Assembly: GCA_036924085.1 (NCBI GenBank)
Contig: JAVGWX010000005.1
Span: forward strand, 92,883,764-92,947,763
Direction: 5' to 3'
DNA: 64,000 nt
Origin: Ariolimax columbianus
Taxonomy: Eukaryota; Mollusca; Gastropoda; Stylommatophora; Arionidae
The notes beneath the pieces were generated by a model. That model searched no databases. It was not told the DNA's origin and worked only from the letters and a program-made list of their open reading frames with translations. Positions 43,220 through 52,989 of the stretch are shown piece by piece. The translations under genes and the position numbers were made by a program. The stretch's first letter is position 1. Every line of letters starts with the position of its first letter.

Positions 43220-44583
43220 TACGTATTTAACAATCTAATAATATGATTAGTTAAATACCTAATAATAATTTGTAGTTAAGTATCAAATAATATGACTACT
43301 AAACAACCTAATAATATGTTTAGTCAAATATCGAATATTATGTGTAGTTAGGTGTCTAATAATATTGATAACAATGTATCTATAATAATTTGTTGCTAAA
43401 TATCTAATAATAACAAAGTTGAATATGTAAAAATAATTTGTACTTAAGAGTCTTATGATATACGAGCATCTAAAAGTGTTATAATATTTGTAATTAAGTA
43501 TCTAAATAATATTTAAACCTAAATATATCATTATAATGTGTAGCTAAATATATAATAATAATGTGTAGTTTATCTAATAATACGTTCGACTTAATATCTA
43601 TTAGTAGATGAATATATAATAATATGTATTGTTAAGTATCTAATAACGTGTGCAATTAAGCATCTAATAATATACATAGTTAATTATATAATAATGTGTT
43701 TCGCTAAATATCTATTTCGAATTAGCTGATACATTTATAATAATATGCGTTTATGTAAATCTAATATTTGTTGTAATTAGGCATATAATGCTATTTATAT
43801 CTAGATACCTAGTTATAACTGGAAACTAAATATATAACGATAATTTGTAGTTAAGTATCTAATAAAATGATTAGTTAAATACCTAATAATAATTTGTAGT
43901 TAAGTATCTAATAATATGATTAGTTAAATACCTAATAATAATTGTAGGTAAGTATATAATAATATTTGAAGCCAAATGTATCATATATGTAGTTAGGTAT
44001 CGAATAATAATTGCAGTTAATTATAAAATACTATGAGTTGTTAGAAAATTTTTAAAAACAATATTAGCAGTTAAATATGCCATAGCACATATAGCTGAAG
44101 AACTAATAATATATGTAGTTATGTATCTAATAGTATATGTAGTTATGTATCTAATAATATATGTAGTTATGTATTTAATAGTATCTGCAGTTATGTATCT
44201 AATAGTATATGTAGTTATGTATCTAATATTATATGTAGTTGTGTATTTAATGGTATCTGCAGTTATGTATATAATGACATTTGAAGTTAAGTATATAATA
44301 ATATAAGTAGCTAAAGATCTAATAATATTTGTAATTTGGTTTCTAATACTCTGTATAGCAAAATATATAAAAATATTTTATGAATTAAACATATTGTAAT
44401 ATTCTATAGTTAAGTATATAATAATAATTTACAGTTAAGTATCTTATAACATTTGTATTTAAGTATACAGTAACATTTATAGTTCAGTATATAATAAGTT
44501 AAATGTCTAATAATATTTGCTATTTCGTATTTAAAATATGTTTAACTAAATATCTAATAATAATTTGTAGTTAAATATATATT
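41870..44583. repeat. AT24 array, main block (left of the MITE)
   Basis: Hundreds of diverged copies of a 23-25-bp unit, 'taatatatgtagctaagtat' plus a few bases, all in one orientation. Better order is seen at 42,330-42,600 and 44,100-44,290. It includes (TA)n at 43,173-43,216. 24-bp copies keep short frames open by chance (e.g. 44,121-44,306; 42,486-42,674). Confidence 0.9.
43173..43216. repeat. (TA)n microsatellite within AT24
   Basis: About 22 TA units. Confidence 0.93.
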
Positions 44584-45093
44584 CAGGGCTTGACAAATTT
44601 AAGGGTGACTCACCAATCAGTCAAAAATGTCACCAGTCAGAATGATCGGACTACAGTCATGCAATTTATGTTAACAAATTTACACTAGACACTCATTCAC
44701 ATTTATTTCCAAATACCAATGCGTACCAAACCAACATATATTGTGTTACTTACACATTATTGGCAATTTCTTCTGAAGAAAATATACACTGCTGTCAGAG
44801 GGATGGTGTTTGTGTCCTTGAACATGCTTGATAGTTTTACCACTGTAGTACCATTGATCGATAGCTTTAGTAAGTTTAAATTGTGACAGTGGAGGTCCAA
44901 TTAGATTTACCATCGTAAGCTAACTTATATACAATCAATATCAACCGTAATATCCTTTATATTCTTTCTTGAGTCGTTTTGTAGTAACGATTAAAAACGA
45001 AACTAACAATTAAAAGAGGATAGTTTTTGTTACTCGCAATCAAAAAGTTTTACTCATCACAGACGAGCAGACAATCGCTTTTATCAAGCCCTG
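44584..45093. mobile_element. hAT-type MITE, copy 1 (510 bp)
   Basis: The left end CAGGGCTTGACAAA and the right end, which read inward is CAGGGCTTGATAAAA, form terminal inverted repeats of the hAT type (CAGGG start). The flanks TATATATT and TATATGTT match 7 of 8, as expected for an 8-bp hAT target duplication. There is no transposase frame, so it is non-autonomous. It interrupts the AT24 array, which resumes at 45,100. It is collinear with the reverse complement of 52,148-52,611 over most of its length ('gtcaccagtcagaatgatcg', 'acacattat', 'tgctgtcagagg'). Confidence 0.85.
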
Positions 45094-45099
45094 TATATG

Positions 45100-45862
45100 T
45101 TAATAATTTGTAGTTAAGTATCTAATAATATTTGTAGTTAAAATCTACCAATGTGTTAATCTGTGTGTCTTATAATGTGTTTTTTTTAAGTGTTCAATAA
45201 TATTTGTAATTAAGTGTATTTTATTATTTGTAGCTAAGTATACAATAAGTATTTGTGCTACGTGTACCAATGATACTTGCAGTGTAAAATAATATTTCTA
45301 GCTAAGTTACAAGAGTATGTGTCACAAACTGTATAAAAATTTGTGTAGCTATGTGTACAATAATATATGTAGGTAAGTATACAATAATATGTGTAGCTAA
45401 GTGTATGATAACATTTGTAGCTAAGTGTGCAAAAATATGTGTAGCTACGTTTATAATAACATTTATAACTAAGGGTGCAATAATAGATGTAGCGAAGTGT
45501 GCAATAATATTTGTAGCTAAGTTTATAATAACATTTATAACTAAGGGTGCAATAATACATGTAGCTAAGTATTTCATAATGTGTGTAGCTAGGTGTATAA
45601 TAACATTTATAACAAAGGCTGCATATAATACATGTAGCTAAGTGTGCAATAATATTTGTAGCTAAGTATTTAATAATACGTGTAGCTAGGTGTATAAAAA
45701 CATTTATAACTAAGGGTGCAATAATACATGTATTTAAGTGTACAATAATATTTGTAGCTAGGTGTATAATAACATTTATAGCTAAGGGTGAAATAATACA
45801 TGTAGCCAAGTGTGCAATAAAAATTTTAGTTAGGTGTACAATACTATTTATTGCAGAATGCG
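45100..45862. repeat. AT24 array, right block
   Basis: The unit here is 'tgtagctaagtgtacaataa' with 'tat', and copies with 'taacatttataactaagggt' repeat as a larger group at about 45,450, 45,530, 45,600, 45,690 and 45,770. Frames of 91-213 codons on minus (45,258-45,899) are repeat artefacts (HLATNIIAHLATCII pattern). Confidence 0.9.
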
Positions 45863-45959
45863 AATAATTTTCGGTTGTTTTATCATATTCTGATGTCACA
45901 GTACACCAATGTTTAATTATTTCAGAAAACTATTTGCTTTTTCATCTCAATACACTTAT

Positions 45960-46205
45960 TCTTTAACACAGGACTAATATTTTTAGCACAGTACCTATAT
46001 TTTGTTGCATTGAATATGTATAGATTGTTTTAGCCAAATACAACTATTTTATTGTATCCATTGTTTATTTTAGCTGAATACTAATATTTTATTTGAGACT
46101 AAATACTAATATTTTATTTTAGCTGAATGCCAATATTATATTTTAAACTGAATACTAATATTTTATTTTATCGGAATACTAATATTTTATATGACCAGGT
46201 TACGT
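45960..46205. repeat. Diverged ~25-30-bp repeat
   Basis: 'ttttatttta(g)ctgaatactaatatt' recurs about six times with drift. Confidence 0.65.
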
Positions 46206-46660
46206 GTTATTTGAGCCAAATATCAATCTTGTATTCGAATAGGACGTTCACAATTTTTTAATAATTGTTAATTTACAAGGAAGGTTAAATGGTTTATAAA
46301 ATAAAAACTGTACACGTTTCAACTGAAATATGTCTTTATCCGGAACTATATAAATAACAAATAGAACAAAAGAAAACTGAACTAATTTAAATGAACATTA
46401 GGACTGACGACTAATCAATTCGCCAATACAATCTAAGATTCAAGCACTCGTTCCAGCAATGATTATGTGCGTTTTCTGGCATTTGTAGTGAAGAGACGAG
46501 CTAAAAACAATTTATTGGTTGATTTTGCTGAATACTTGTTGTATGGTTGTGGCTCTAATACTTATCTTATGAGAACTACTGTCCCTGTGTTCAGCACACA
46601 AACAATCACTCTTATATTCGTTGTTTCTGTAGTAATGTGTTTCACATATTAATGTTGTAG
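46206..46660. other. No gene seen
   Basis: AT-rich. The 61-codon frame 46,467-46,652 starts from an alternative codon and has no known domain. Confidence 0.4.
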
Positions 46661-46667
46661 GATGAGC

Positions 46668-46800
46668 AGCTGGCCGAGTGGTTTGGATGCTGGTCTTCTG
46701 ACCACGAGGACACGCGCCCCAAACCTCTACAAAGCATAGGTTTTACGGAAAAATGGCGAATGGTGTTTGGAGAACACGTTTGATATATGTGGTAGTTTGT
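46668..46800 (+). mobile_element. tRNA-derived SINE head (family Z), copy 1
   Basis: 'gcagctggccgagtggtttg' is a strong A-box and D-arm match to tRNA-Ser/Leu-like heads. 'tcttctgaccacgaggacac' sits where the anticodon arm would be and 'gcgccccaaacct' where the T-arm would be, with a degraded B-box. The 3' part is not delimited. Confidence 0.6.
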
Positions 46801-47640
46801 GGACTGAATGTTGTGGGAAGGGCTGTTTGCATGCTGTATGGTTCATGTTTTCAATCTCTGATTTGCGAAAATTCTTTAACACCGAAATGACGTTTTGTTC
46901 ATGTATGTAAATCTTTGAATTGTATATTTCTACGCAATAATTTAATTGTGAAATATCTTTAGCGAGAAATTACGTTTAGTGAATGGACGTCATTAATGAA
47001 TTGTGCATGTCCCAATGGCGAAAATAACATTGATTTATGTACATCATCTTTCAATGGTGAATATTCTTTTACGCAAAATACGTATATGTACGTAATCTTT
47101 GAATTGTTAATTTTGTAAATGAGAATGGTTCGTGTATGTTTTTGTATTTTTCTATTTTATTAACTCATTTGTGTATACTTGTTTTAAATCTATGTTTCAA
47201 TTGTTTATTTAGTCGTGAACATTGTTATCTAGAGGTGGGAGTTTGACAGTAGTTGTTGGTCCATCCATCTGACAGAATTAGATTGATTTGACGCTGTGTT
47301 TAGGTCACTGGGGTGAAGGACAATGAGTGACATCTTTTCATGAGAGGACATCAAACGTCAGCTGACAGTTTAACCTTGTAACATTTACGTTGTACGTGAG
47401 TTCAAGGCCAGAATGCTACAAGTAGCCAAGTACAGAAACGAGTGAAATTCAACAAAACAAAATGTGACCGAACTTTCTTAGAAGATCTTTGGACAATTCT
47501 TGGAAGTGTAACCTCGGATGGCGAACTATTGCCTAGGTCAAGGTCAAGCCGCGTGAATGTTCAGATCGAGGGATAGATACTCAGGCGTCCCCTACATTAG
47601 TGAATGGATTTTGTATCAGGTCAGTTGTTTATGGAACTCA
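46801..47640. other. No gene seen; faint repetition
   Basis: 'catgtatgtaaatctttgaattgt' (46,900) and 'tatgtacgtaatctttgaattgt' (47,085) are alike, which suggests one decayed duplication. Otherwise unique. Confidence 0.4.
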
Positions 47641-48385
47641 CTCACCACAAACATTATCATCAGCATCATTAACATCAACCACAACATTATCTGCCTAACT
47701 TTTGTTGATGTAGCAAGTTGTCTTCATTGCACTTACATTATACAAGACGTTGTCACCTTTACTCTGTTATCATCATCCATATCCTCACCACTATTTTCAT
47801 TATCACCACCATTACTACCATCACTATTATGATCACAGTCTGCACCATTCCCGTCATCAACTCTAACATCATGATCATCATCACCATTATCATAACCATC
47901 ATCATTATTGCTACCATTATCATCATCGCCTTAACTATCATCAACACAATCCTCGTCTTCCTCACTATCATCATCATCACCACGATCCACATAACATCAA
48001 CATTCCCATCATCACTACAACCACCCCCATCATAATCACCTCCCTACACATCTTCATCACCTCAATCTCCATCACCATCACCCCCATCACTATCACCTCC
48101 AGCCACATCATCATCACCTCCATCCATACCACCACCCACATCATCATCACCCCCATCCATATCATCATCACCCCCATCCATATTCTCATCACCCCCATCT
48201 ACATCATCATCACCCCCATCTACATCATCATAACCCCCATCTACATCATCATCACCCCCATCTACATCATCATCACCCTCATCTACATCATCATCACCCA
48301 CATCGACATAATCATCACCCCCATCCTCATCCTCATCACCCTTATCTTCATCATCATCATCTCCATCCACATTACCCTCACCATT
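47640..48385. repeat. (ATC)-rich microsatellite with 21-bp sub-array
   Basis: The plus strand is built from atc, cat and cac triplets. At 48,120-48,310 a 21-bp unit 'catcatcacccccatctacat' repeats about nine times. Open frames with Asp/Gly-rich (minus) or Ile/Thr-rich (plus) products are artefacts. Confidence 0.92.
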
Positions 48386-48785
48386 GCATTAACTAACTCT
48401 ATCACTAACACTACAGTTTTCCTCCTTGCAGGAAGCCTACGTACAAAAATGAACATCTTCTTGTAGAATTAATTCATGTAACCCTTACATTATGCAAAGC
48501 AGGAACATGTGTCCTTGTTCTTTCCTGTCAGTCAAGCGCCCTCGTGACCCACACGGGGAACCCTATGCATGGCAACATCACTATCTTCAGCGACAACAAA
48601 TGACCAGCATTTTGATTTTTCTTGTGTCAGATGTCTTCCCCATCTTGACAGCTCTCTGTGATTCGTAAATTATAATTGCTATCATTATCGGTGTCCACCT
48701 CTTCACGTTATCTCCACACAGCCACAACAGCAGTAAAAAAACGTTCATTTGTATATACTTCTGCTTCATCTCTTCATGACTCGCA
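48386..48785. other. No gene seen
   Basis: Unique sequence. Confidence 0.4.
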
Positions 48786-48793
48786 AATAATAT

Positions 48794-48965
48794 ATGGTGG
48801 TGGAGTGGTTAAGGAGCTAACAAAACCGAAACTTGATTGTGCTCGGGTGCACGAAGCGGCAAGTTCGTACCCCTTTGGGAAGTAAACACTTTTTTTGTAA
48901 TTCGCTGAGAAAAAAACACACTAAACCGATGGCTGCAAACTTAAAGAACTAAAGAGAACAAATGA
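48794..48965 (+). mobile_element. tRNA-derived SINE head
   Basis: 'tggtggtggagtggttaagg' is a good A-box, and 'ggcaagttcgtacccctttg' a B-box about 60 bp later. An AT-rich body follows ('gaaaaaaacacactaaaccga'). Confidence 0.58.
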
Positions 48966-49004
48966 ATATATAAATGTCTTCGGACAAAGCGTATTAATAT
49001 CAAT

Positions 49005-49340
49005 GATTAAAATGTATGCATGTCATCTAAAAACAAATATAACTGTCGTTAAAAATATGTATAAATGCCATCCTCGAAAAATAGGTATATATCCATCGGA
49101 AAATTATATAATTATTATCGAATAAAATTTATAAATGCCATAATAAAATATGTATAAATATCGAAAAAAATGTATAAATGTCATCGAAAAATATAATTAG
49201 CATCTAGCAAAAGTATCAATTTCATTTGAAAATATGTGTAAATGCTTTAGAACAATATGTATAAATGTAATCTAAAGATGATATAATTTTCATCAACAAA
49301 AATGTATAAATAACAAAAATATGTATAAATGTCATCGGAA
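49005..49340. repeat. ~22-25-bp AT-rich minisatellite, diverged
   Basis: 'aaaatatgtataaatgtcat' with 'cg(a/g)' recurs 12 or more times with indels. Confidence 0.75.
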
Positions 49341-49650
49341 CAGAAGGAATAGATGTCATGATCATTGTCAGCTGTGTTAACCCATACATGATCATCGCCA
49401 TCCTCAACAGACAAATTATCATGATCATAATATTAGCAACTTCTTCTTTTCTTCTTCTGTATTGAGTTTGTATTGCCAAATGGTACTTACGATCATTGTT
49501 CCATATATTATTCATTCTGCTATTTTCTTCTATTGTTCACTCTCGACTTCGCCATTCTCTTAAGTATGATAGTAATACCATTCTTAGCGGTGTATAAGAA
49601 TTCATTATATGTTAGCCATAATCAGTGTTAGTTGCCCTGGTCGCAACCAG
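49341..49650. other. No gene seen
   Basis: Unique AT-rich sequence. Confidence 0.4.
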
Positions 49651-49659
49651 ATTTAAAAG

Positions 49660-49730
49660 AATATGGCCACTGTAACCTACTAAGGATGTAGTGTAAGGTG
49701 ACTAACGATGTGTGTGCATGGGGTTAGAAG
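49660..49730. repeat. Family Y interspersed repeat, copy 3 (short)
   Basis: 'ccactgtaacctactaaggatg' then 'gtaaggtgactaacg', parallel to 15,460-15,505. Confidence 0.35.
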
Positions 49731-49867
49731 TTTCGTTGTGTAAAGCAAACTGTCACAGAAACCTCCGCTGCAAAGTGTTTGCTGAAGGCATCTTATGGTA
49801 GGTCATTGAGAAGAAGTGTCGCAGACAAAAGGAACCATAGGGTTAATATATACTGTTATTTATTTGT

Positions 49868-49975
49868 GTATCGGCTTGCCAATTGGTTTGTATGTCGGTC
49901 TGTTGACCAAAGGAACATACGCTTAAAACCTCAGTCAAGCATGTTTATTTCTGTATGTCTTGTTTTAATCAGAGG
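49868..49975 (+). mobile_element. tRNA-derived SINE head (family Z), old copy
   Basis: 'cggcttgccaattggtttgt' then 'tcggtctgttgaccaaaggaacatacgcttaaaacct' type sequence aligns along its length with 46,672-46,732 but with many changes. Family membership is inferred from that alignment. Confidence 0.45.
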
Positions 49976-50064
49976 TTCGTCTTCTTATGTTCATTGTTGA
50001 ACATCCCTGGGCTATCGGTGCTCTAGATAATAGTGATGGAGAATATGTGGCTTTCATTCCCACC

Positions 50065-50110
50065 CAGGATAGAAACCTGAAATGTACCCAGGATAGAAAC
50101 CTGAAATGTA
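50065..50110. repeat. 24-bp direct duplication
   Basis: 'acccaggatagaaacctgaa' plus 'atgt' occurs twice in tandem. Confidence 0.85.
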
Positions 50111-50429
50111 TCTTCCTCTTTTCTGGCCACAAGAGGGAAACGTTAGGCTAAATTAAGGTGTGGAACTGCGAGAGCTAAGCTAATAATTCTGACGACCACT
50201 GACGGGCTTACCATCTCCACCAACCTATCATGCACAGTGGGCTACCACTGCATGGTTAAGCGGGCCACCCATAGAAATCCTCCCAGTCGCCCCGGGCCAT
50301 AGGAATAAACCACGTGATGGTAATACTTTTTTCAATTATATTTTTGCAATTATTTATTTCTTCCTGAAAGTCGCGGAACGTTTACACAGAAACCCAGAAA
50401 GGCTGAAATGAAGATTGACCGTAAAAGAT

Positions 50430-50535
50430 GATGAGCTACACTAAGTGGCTACATTACTCGGAGATTCAGATTCACCACCATGATGAGCTACATTAAGTGG
50501 CTACATTACTCTGAGATTCAGATTCACCACCCCGA
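50430..50535. repeat. 50-bp direct duplication
   Basis: 'gatgagctacactaagtggc' through 'gagattcagattcaccacc' occurs twice with two or three differences. Confidence 0.9.
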
Positions 50536-50679
50536 TAACACATGTGTATTTTTATTTAAATCAAGATTAAAATAAAATCGTAGCCTGTACACTTTACGGT
50601 GACTTAAGGCGCAAGCGGTTTATTCCTCAGCTATGTAAATGTAAGTATATGTGTGTGTGTATTTATGTGTGTCAGAGAG

Positions 50680-50985
50680 GCTTTTCCAATCACCAAGTGT
50701 GTGCGCAAGGGATGTGTGCAGTCCCCGCTGGTATTGAACATTTATATGGACAAAACTCAGTTGGAGGCCTATCAGGATGCAACACAGTATCCAGATTAGA
50801 AGTCCATATATGAACTGGTCTTCGCAAATGACCATTGTCTTGCGAGTTCAGACAAGCAGAAATTTCAAAATAACTTAGGCACGTTGGGCACAACCTGTGA
50901 TACGTTAGGTATGCGTACCAGCATCTCTCAGACGACAAGTCTGAGGGTGGGTACATCGCAGGGACCGCATACCTTGAGCCCTCAC
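50680..50985 (+). pseudogene. LINE reverse transcriptase fragment (plus strand)
   Basis: The plus strand reads CVQSPLVLNIYMDKTQLEAY, corresponding to RT motif B end and the following helix (G..LSPLLFNIYMD). After one stop comes LVFANDHCLASSDKQKFQNN, motif C with FADD changed to FAND, then LGTTCDTLGMRTSISQT, the usual next segment. The lost Asp and stops make it dead. It ends near 50,980, where a minus-strand fragment begins. Confidence 0.75.
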
Positions 50986-51136
50986 AGTGTAACTCTAAAA
51001 ACAGGTTCGAAAAGACAGCTTCGTTCTTCAGCTCATTTAGGCATTGCCAAGCTTGCTTGGTGCTGTGGTTTATAATGACTATGCCATCTGCAAACCGGAG
51101 CAAGTTGACATAATACATATATGTATTTACAAGCAT
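50985..51136 (-). pseudogene. LINE reverse transcriptase fragment (minus strand)
   Basis: The minus strand reads YVNLLRFADGIVIINHSTKQ then CLNELKNEAVFSNLFLEL. This is RT motif C (LRFADDIVLI...) with the second Asp changed to Gly, and the following helix. It belongs to a different LINE family from the plus-strand piece it faces. Confidence 0.72.
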
Positions 51137-51440
51137 GCACTTATATATTCATACTTCAAAGCTACATGATATTACGCAAACATACAAATATCATGTATTT
51201 AAGCACTCGTTAATAAATACCACCCAAGAAATATCCCGTAATGAAAATGTGCAACAAGCGTGTCGGATAAGACTAGCTTAGATCGTTGCGCTCGGGAGAA
51301 GAAAGGTTATTGTGCAAATCATTTGTTACATTGACCAGAGCGGTATGGCTGCATGGAACAGTGTTGGCACAGGCTTCACTGAAGTAGCAAGCAACCTAGG
51401 TCGGTCTATGTTTTCCATGGAGAGAAATGGAGACAAGAGA
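51137..51440. other. No gene seen
   Basis: Unique sequence. Confidence 0.4.
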
Positions 51441-51449
51441 AATTAATAC

Positions 51450-51602
51450 TAGATATAATTGTGTAAACGATAATTTAGGCAACTTTAAAGTAATAGTTGA
51501 TATAATTGTGTAAACGATAATTTAGGCAAATATAAAGTAATAGTTGATATAATTGTGTAAACGATAATTTAGGCAAATATAAAGTAATAGTTGATATAAT
51601 TG
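51450..51602. repeat. 47-bp minisatellite, ~3.3 copies
   Basis: The unit contains 'gatataattgtgtaaacgat' then 'aatttaggcaaatataaagt'. The last partial copy runs straight into family X at 51,605. Confidence 0.93.
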
Positions 51603-51604
51603 TA

Positions 51605-51870
51605 CTGAGTTAACTCTTGACAACGTTTCTTTTGTAACGGGTTACAGTGCCTCTTCTTATATCACGAGACGTATTTCTTATAGTGGACTGGGAGCATCCT
51701 GACTGTTGTGCAATGTGCTGCTCTTCAGTAAACATCCTACTATAAGGATCACATTATTGATCCCCACCACGTTGACCAGATTACTGTGACACAACCTGAT
51801 TCCAGGAGTTCGAACGAGAACGTGAGGTTGGATCTTGATCAATGTGTTTCATCTGGCCTTGATGTTGCTG
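51605..51870. repeat. Family X, long copy
   Basis: 'gagttaactcttgacaacgtt', 'gggttacagtgcctcttctt', 'cacgagacg', then 'aaggatcacattattgatcc' and 'cttgatcaatgtgtt', collinear with 11,445-11,715 over about 260 bp. Confidence 0.55.
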
Positions 51871-52147
51871 ATCACTTCCCATATTGCCAGATTTTATAGA
51901 TGACAAAGTAATCAATAATGAATGGTTCAGAAAAAAAAGAAGATTCAAAGTGCTTAAACCGAATAAAATAGTACCTCATATAATCGATTGCCAGTAATGA
52001 ATTAATGAATATTGATGTGCATAATGAGATCAAGAGAAAAAATACATCAATTAATAATAATACGTGCAAGTAGATTATTATATTATAAATATATATGTTC
52101 AAACATACTTATATTCATACATACATATGTATATATATACATATATA

Positions 52148-52611
52148 CAGGACTGGACAAAAGTGTACATCTGATCGTCTGTGATGAGTAAACATTTTTA
52201 CTTAAGTAAAAAAAATACCCTTTTTTTATTGCTAATTACGTTTTTAATCGTTTCTACATAACGACTCTCGCACGATTATTAATTATATTTTAGTAGAAAT
52301 ACATCTTGCATAAGCTAAATTATGATAGTGAATCTAAATGGACCTGCACTGTCACAACTCAAACCTACTAAAGCAACCGGTAAATGGTTCATAAGTGCTA
52401 AAACAACCAAGCATGTTCACTTACACATATGTCATGCCTCTGACAGCAGTGCCTTCTTTCTAAAGAAGAAATGGGCTTATAATGTGTAAGTAATACACTA
52501 TATGTGCCTAGTTTAAATTTGTAACCTGAATTGCATGACTGCAGTCCGATCATGCTGACTGGTGAGATTTTTAACTGACTGGAGAGCCACCCTAAAATGT
52601 ATCAAGCCCTG
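52148..52611. mobile_element. hAT-type MITE, copy 2 (464 bp, inverted)
   Basis: The left end CAGGACTGGACAAAA and the right end, which read inward is CAGGGCTTGATAC, are hAT-like terminal inverted repeats. It is the reverse complement of the 44,584 copy over its length, e.g. 'actgcagtccgatcatgctg' against 'cgaatgatcggactacagtc'-type sequence there. Flanks (catatata / aatatacc) match only in the middle five bases, so the target duplication is decayed. No transposase. Confidence 0.82.
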
Positions 52612-52985
52612 AATATACCTTGTATATGTGAGGTTGAAGGTCTCTCTGTTTGCTAGAATCTTACACAATTCTGTCATTCCCGCCAATCTGAACCAATTTG
52701 CACAGTTATCTTCTAATACCCTGAGGATATTACTAGCTACTCTCAGGATAAAAAGGAAAAGTTACATATCACTAAATTTAAATTGGGTACGAAAAGACAA
52801 CATATATAAGTATGACCTGTGACTCCATAATCCACTCTGTGTTATGAAAGTGCAATGCACATTGCATCTTCGCACAAAATATCGTGCAGTGGTCTCGGCA
52901 TCGCGTCATTTGCCTTCCTGACACAATGGACATGTATCTGTCTTGGGTGGTTCAGAGAGATGAACGGAGTGGAGACCTCGTGTTT
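52612..52985. other. No gene seen
   Basis: The 64-codon frame 52,628-52,822 starts from an alternative codon and has no known domain. The sequence 'ggcatcgcgtca' / 'ggcatcacgtcagacct' near 52,898 and 52,988 leads into the satellite. Confidence 0.4.
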
Positions 52986-52989
52986 CCAA

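Noticed and set aside
45258..45899. 213-codon minus-strand frame
   Set aside because: It follows the 23-24-bp AT24 unit and has no other content.
46668..46740. Functional tRNA gene
   Set aside because: The A-box is good but the T-arm/B-box is degraded and the acceptor stem does not pair; it is better read as a SINE head.
48062..48370. Asp/Gly-rich protein on minus
   Set aside because: Product of the ATC-rich microsatellite and its 21-bp sub-array.
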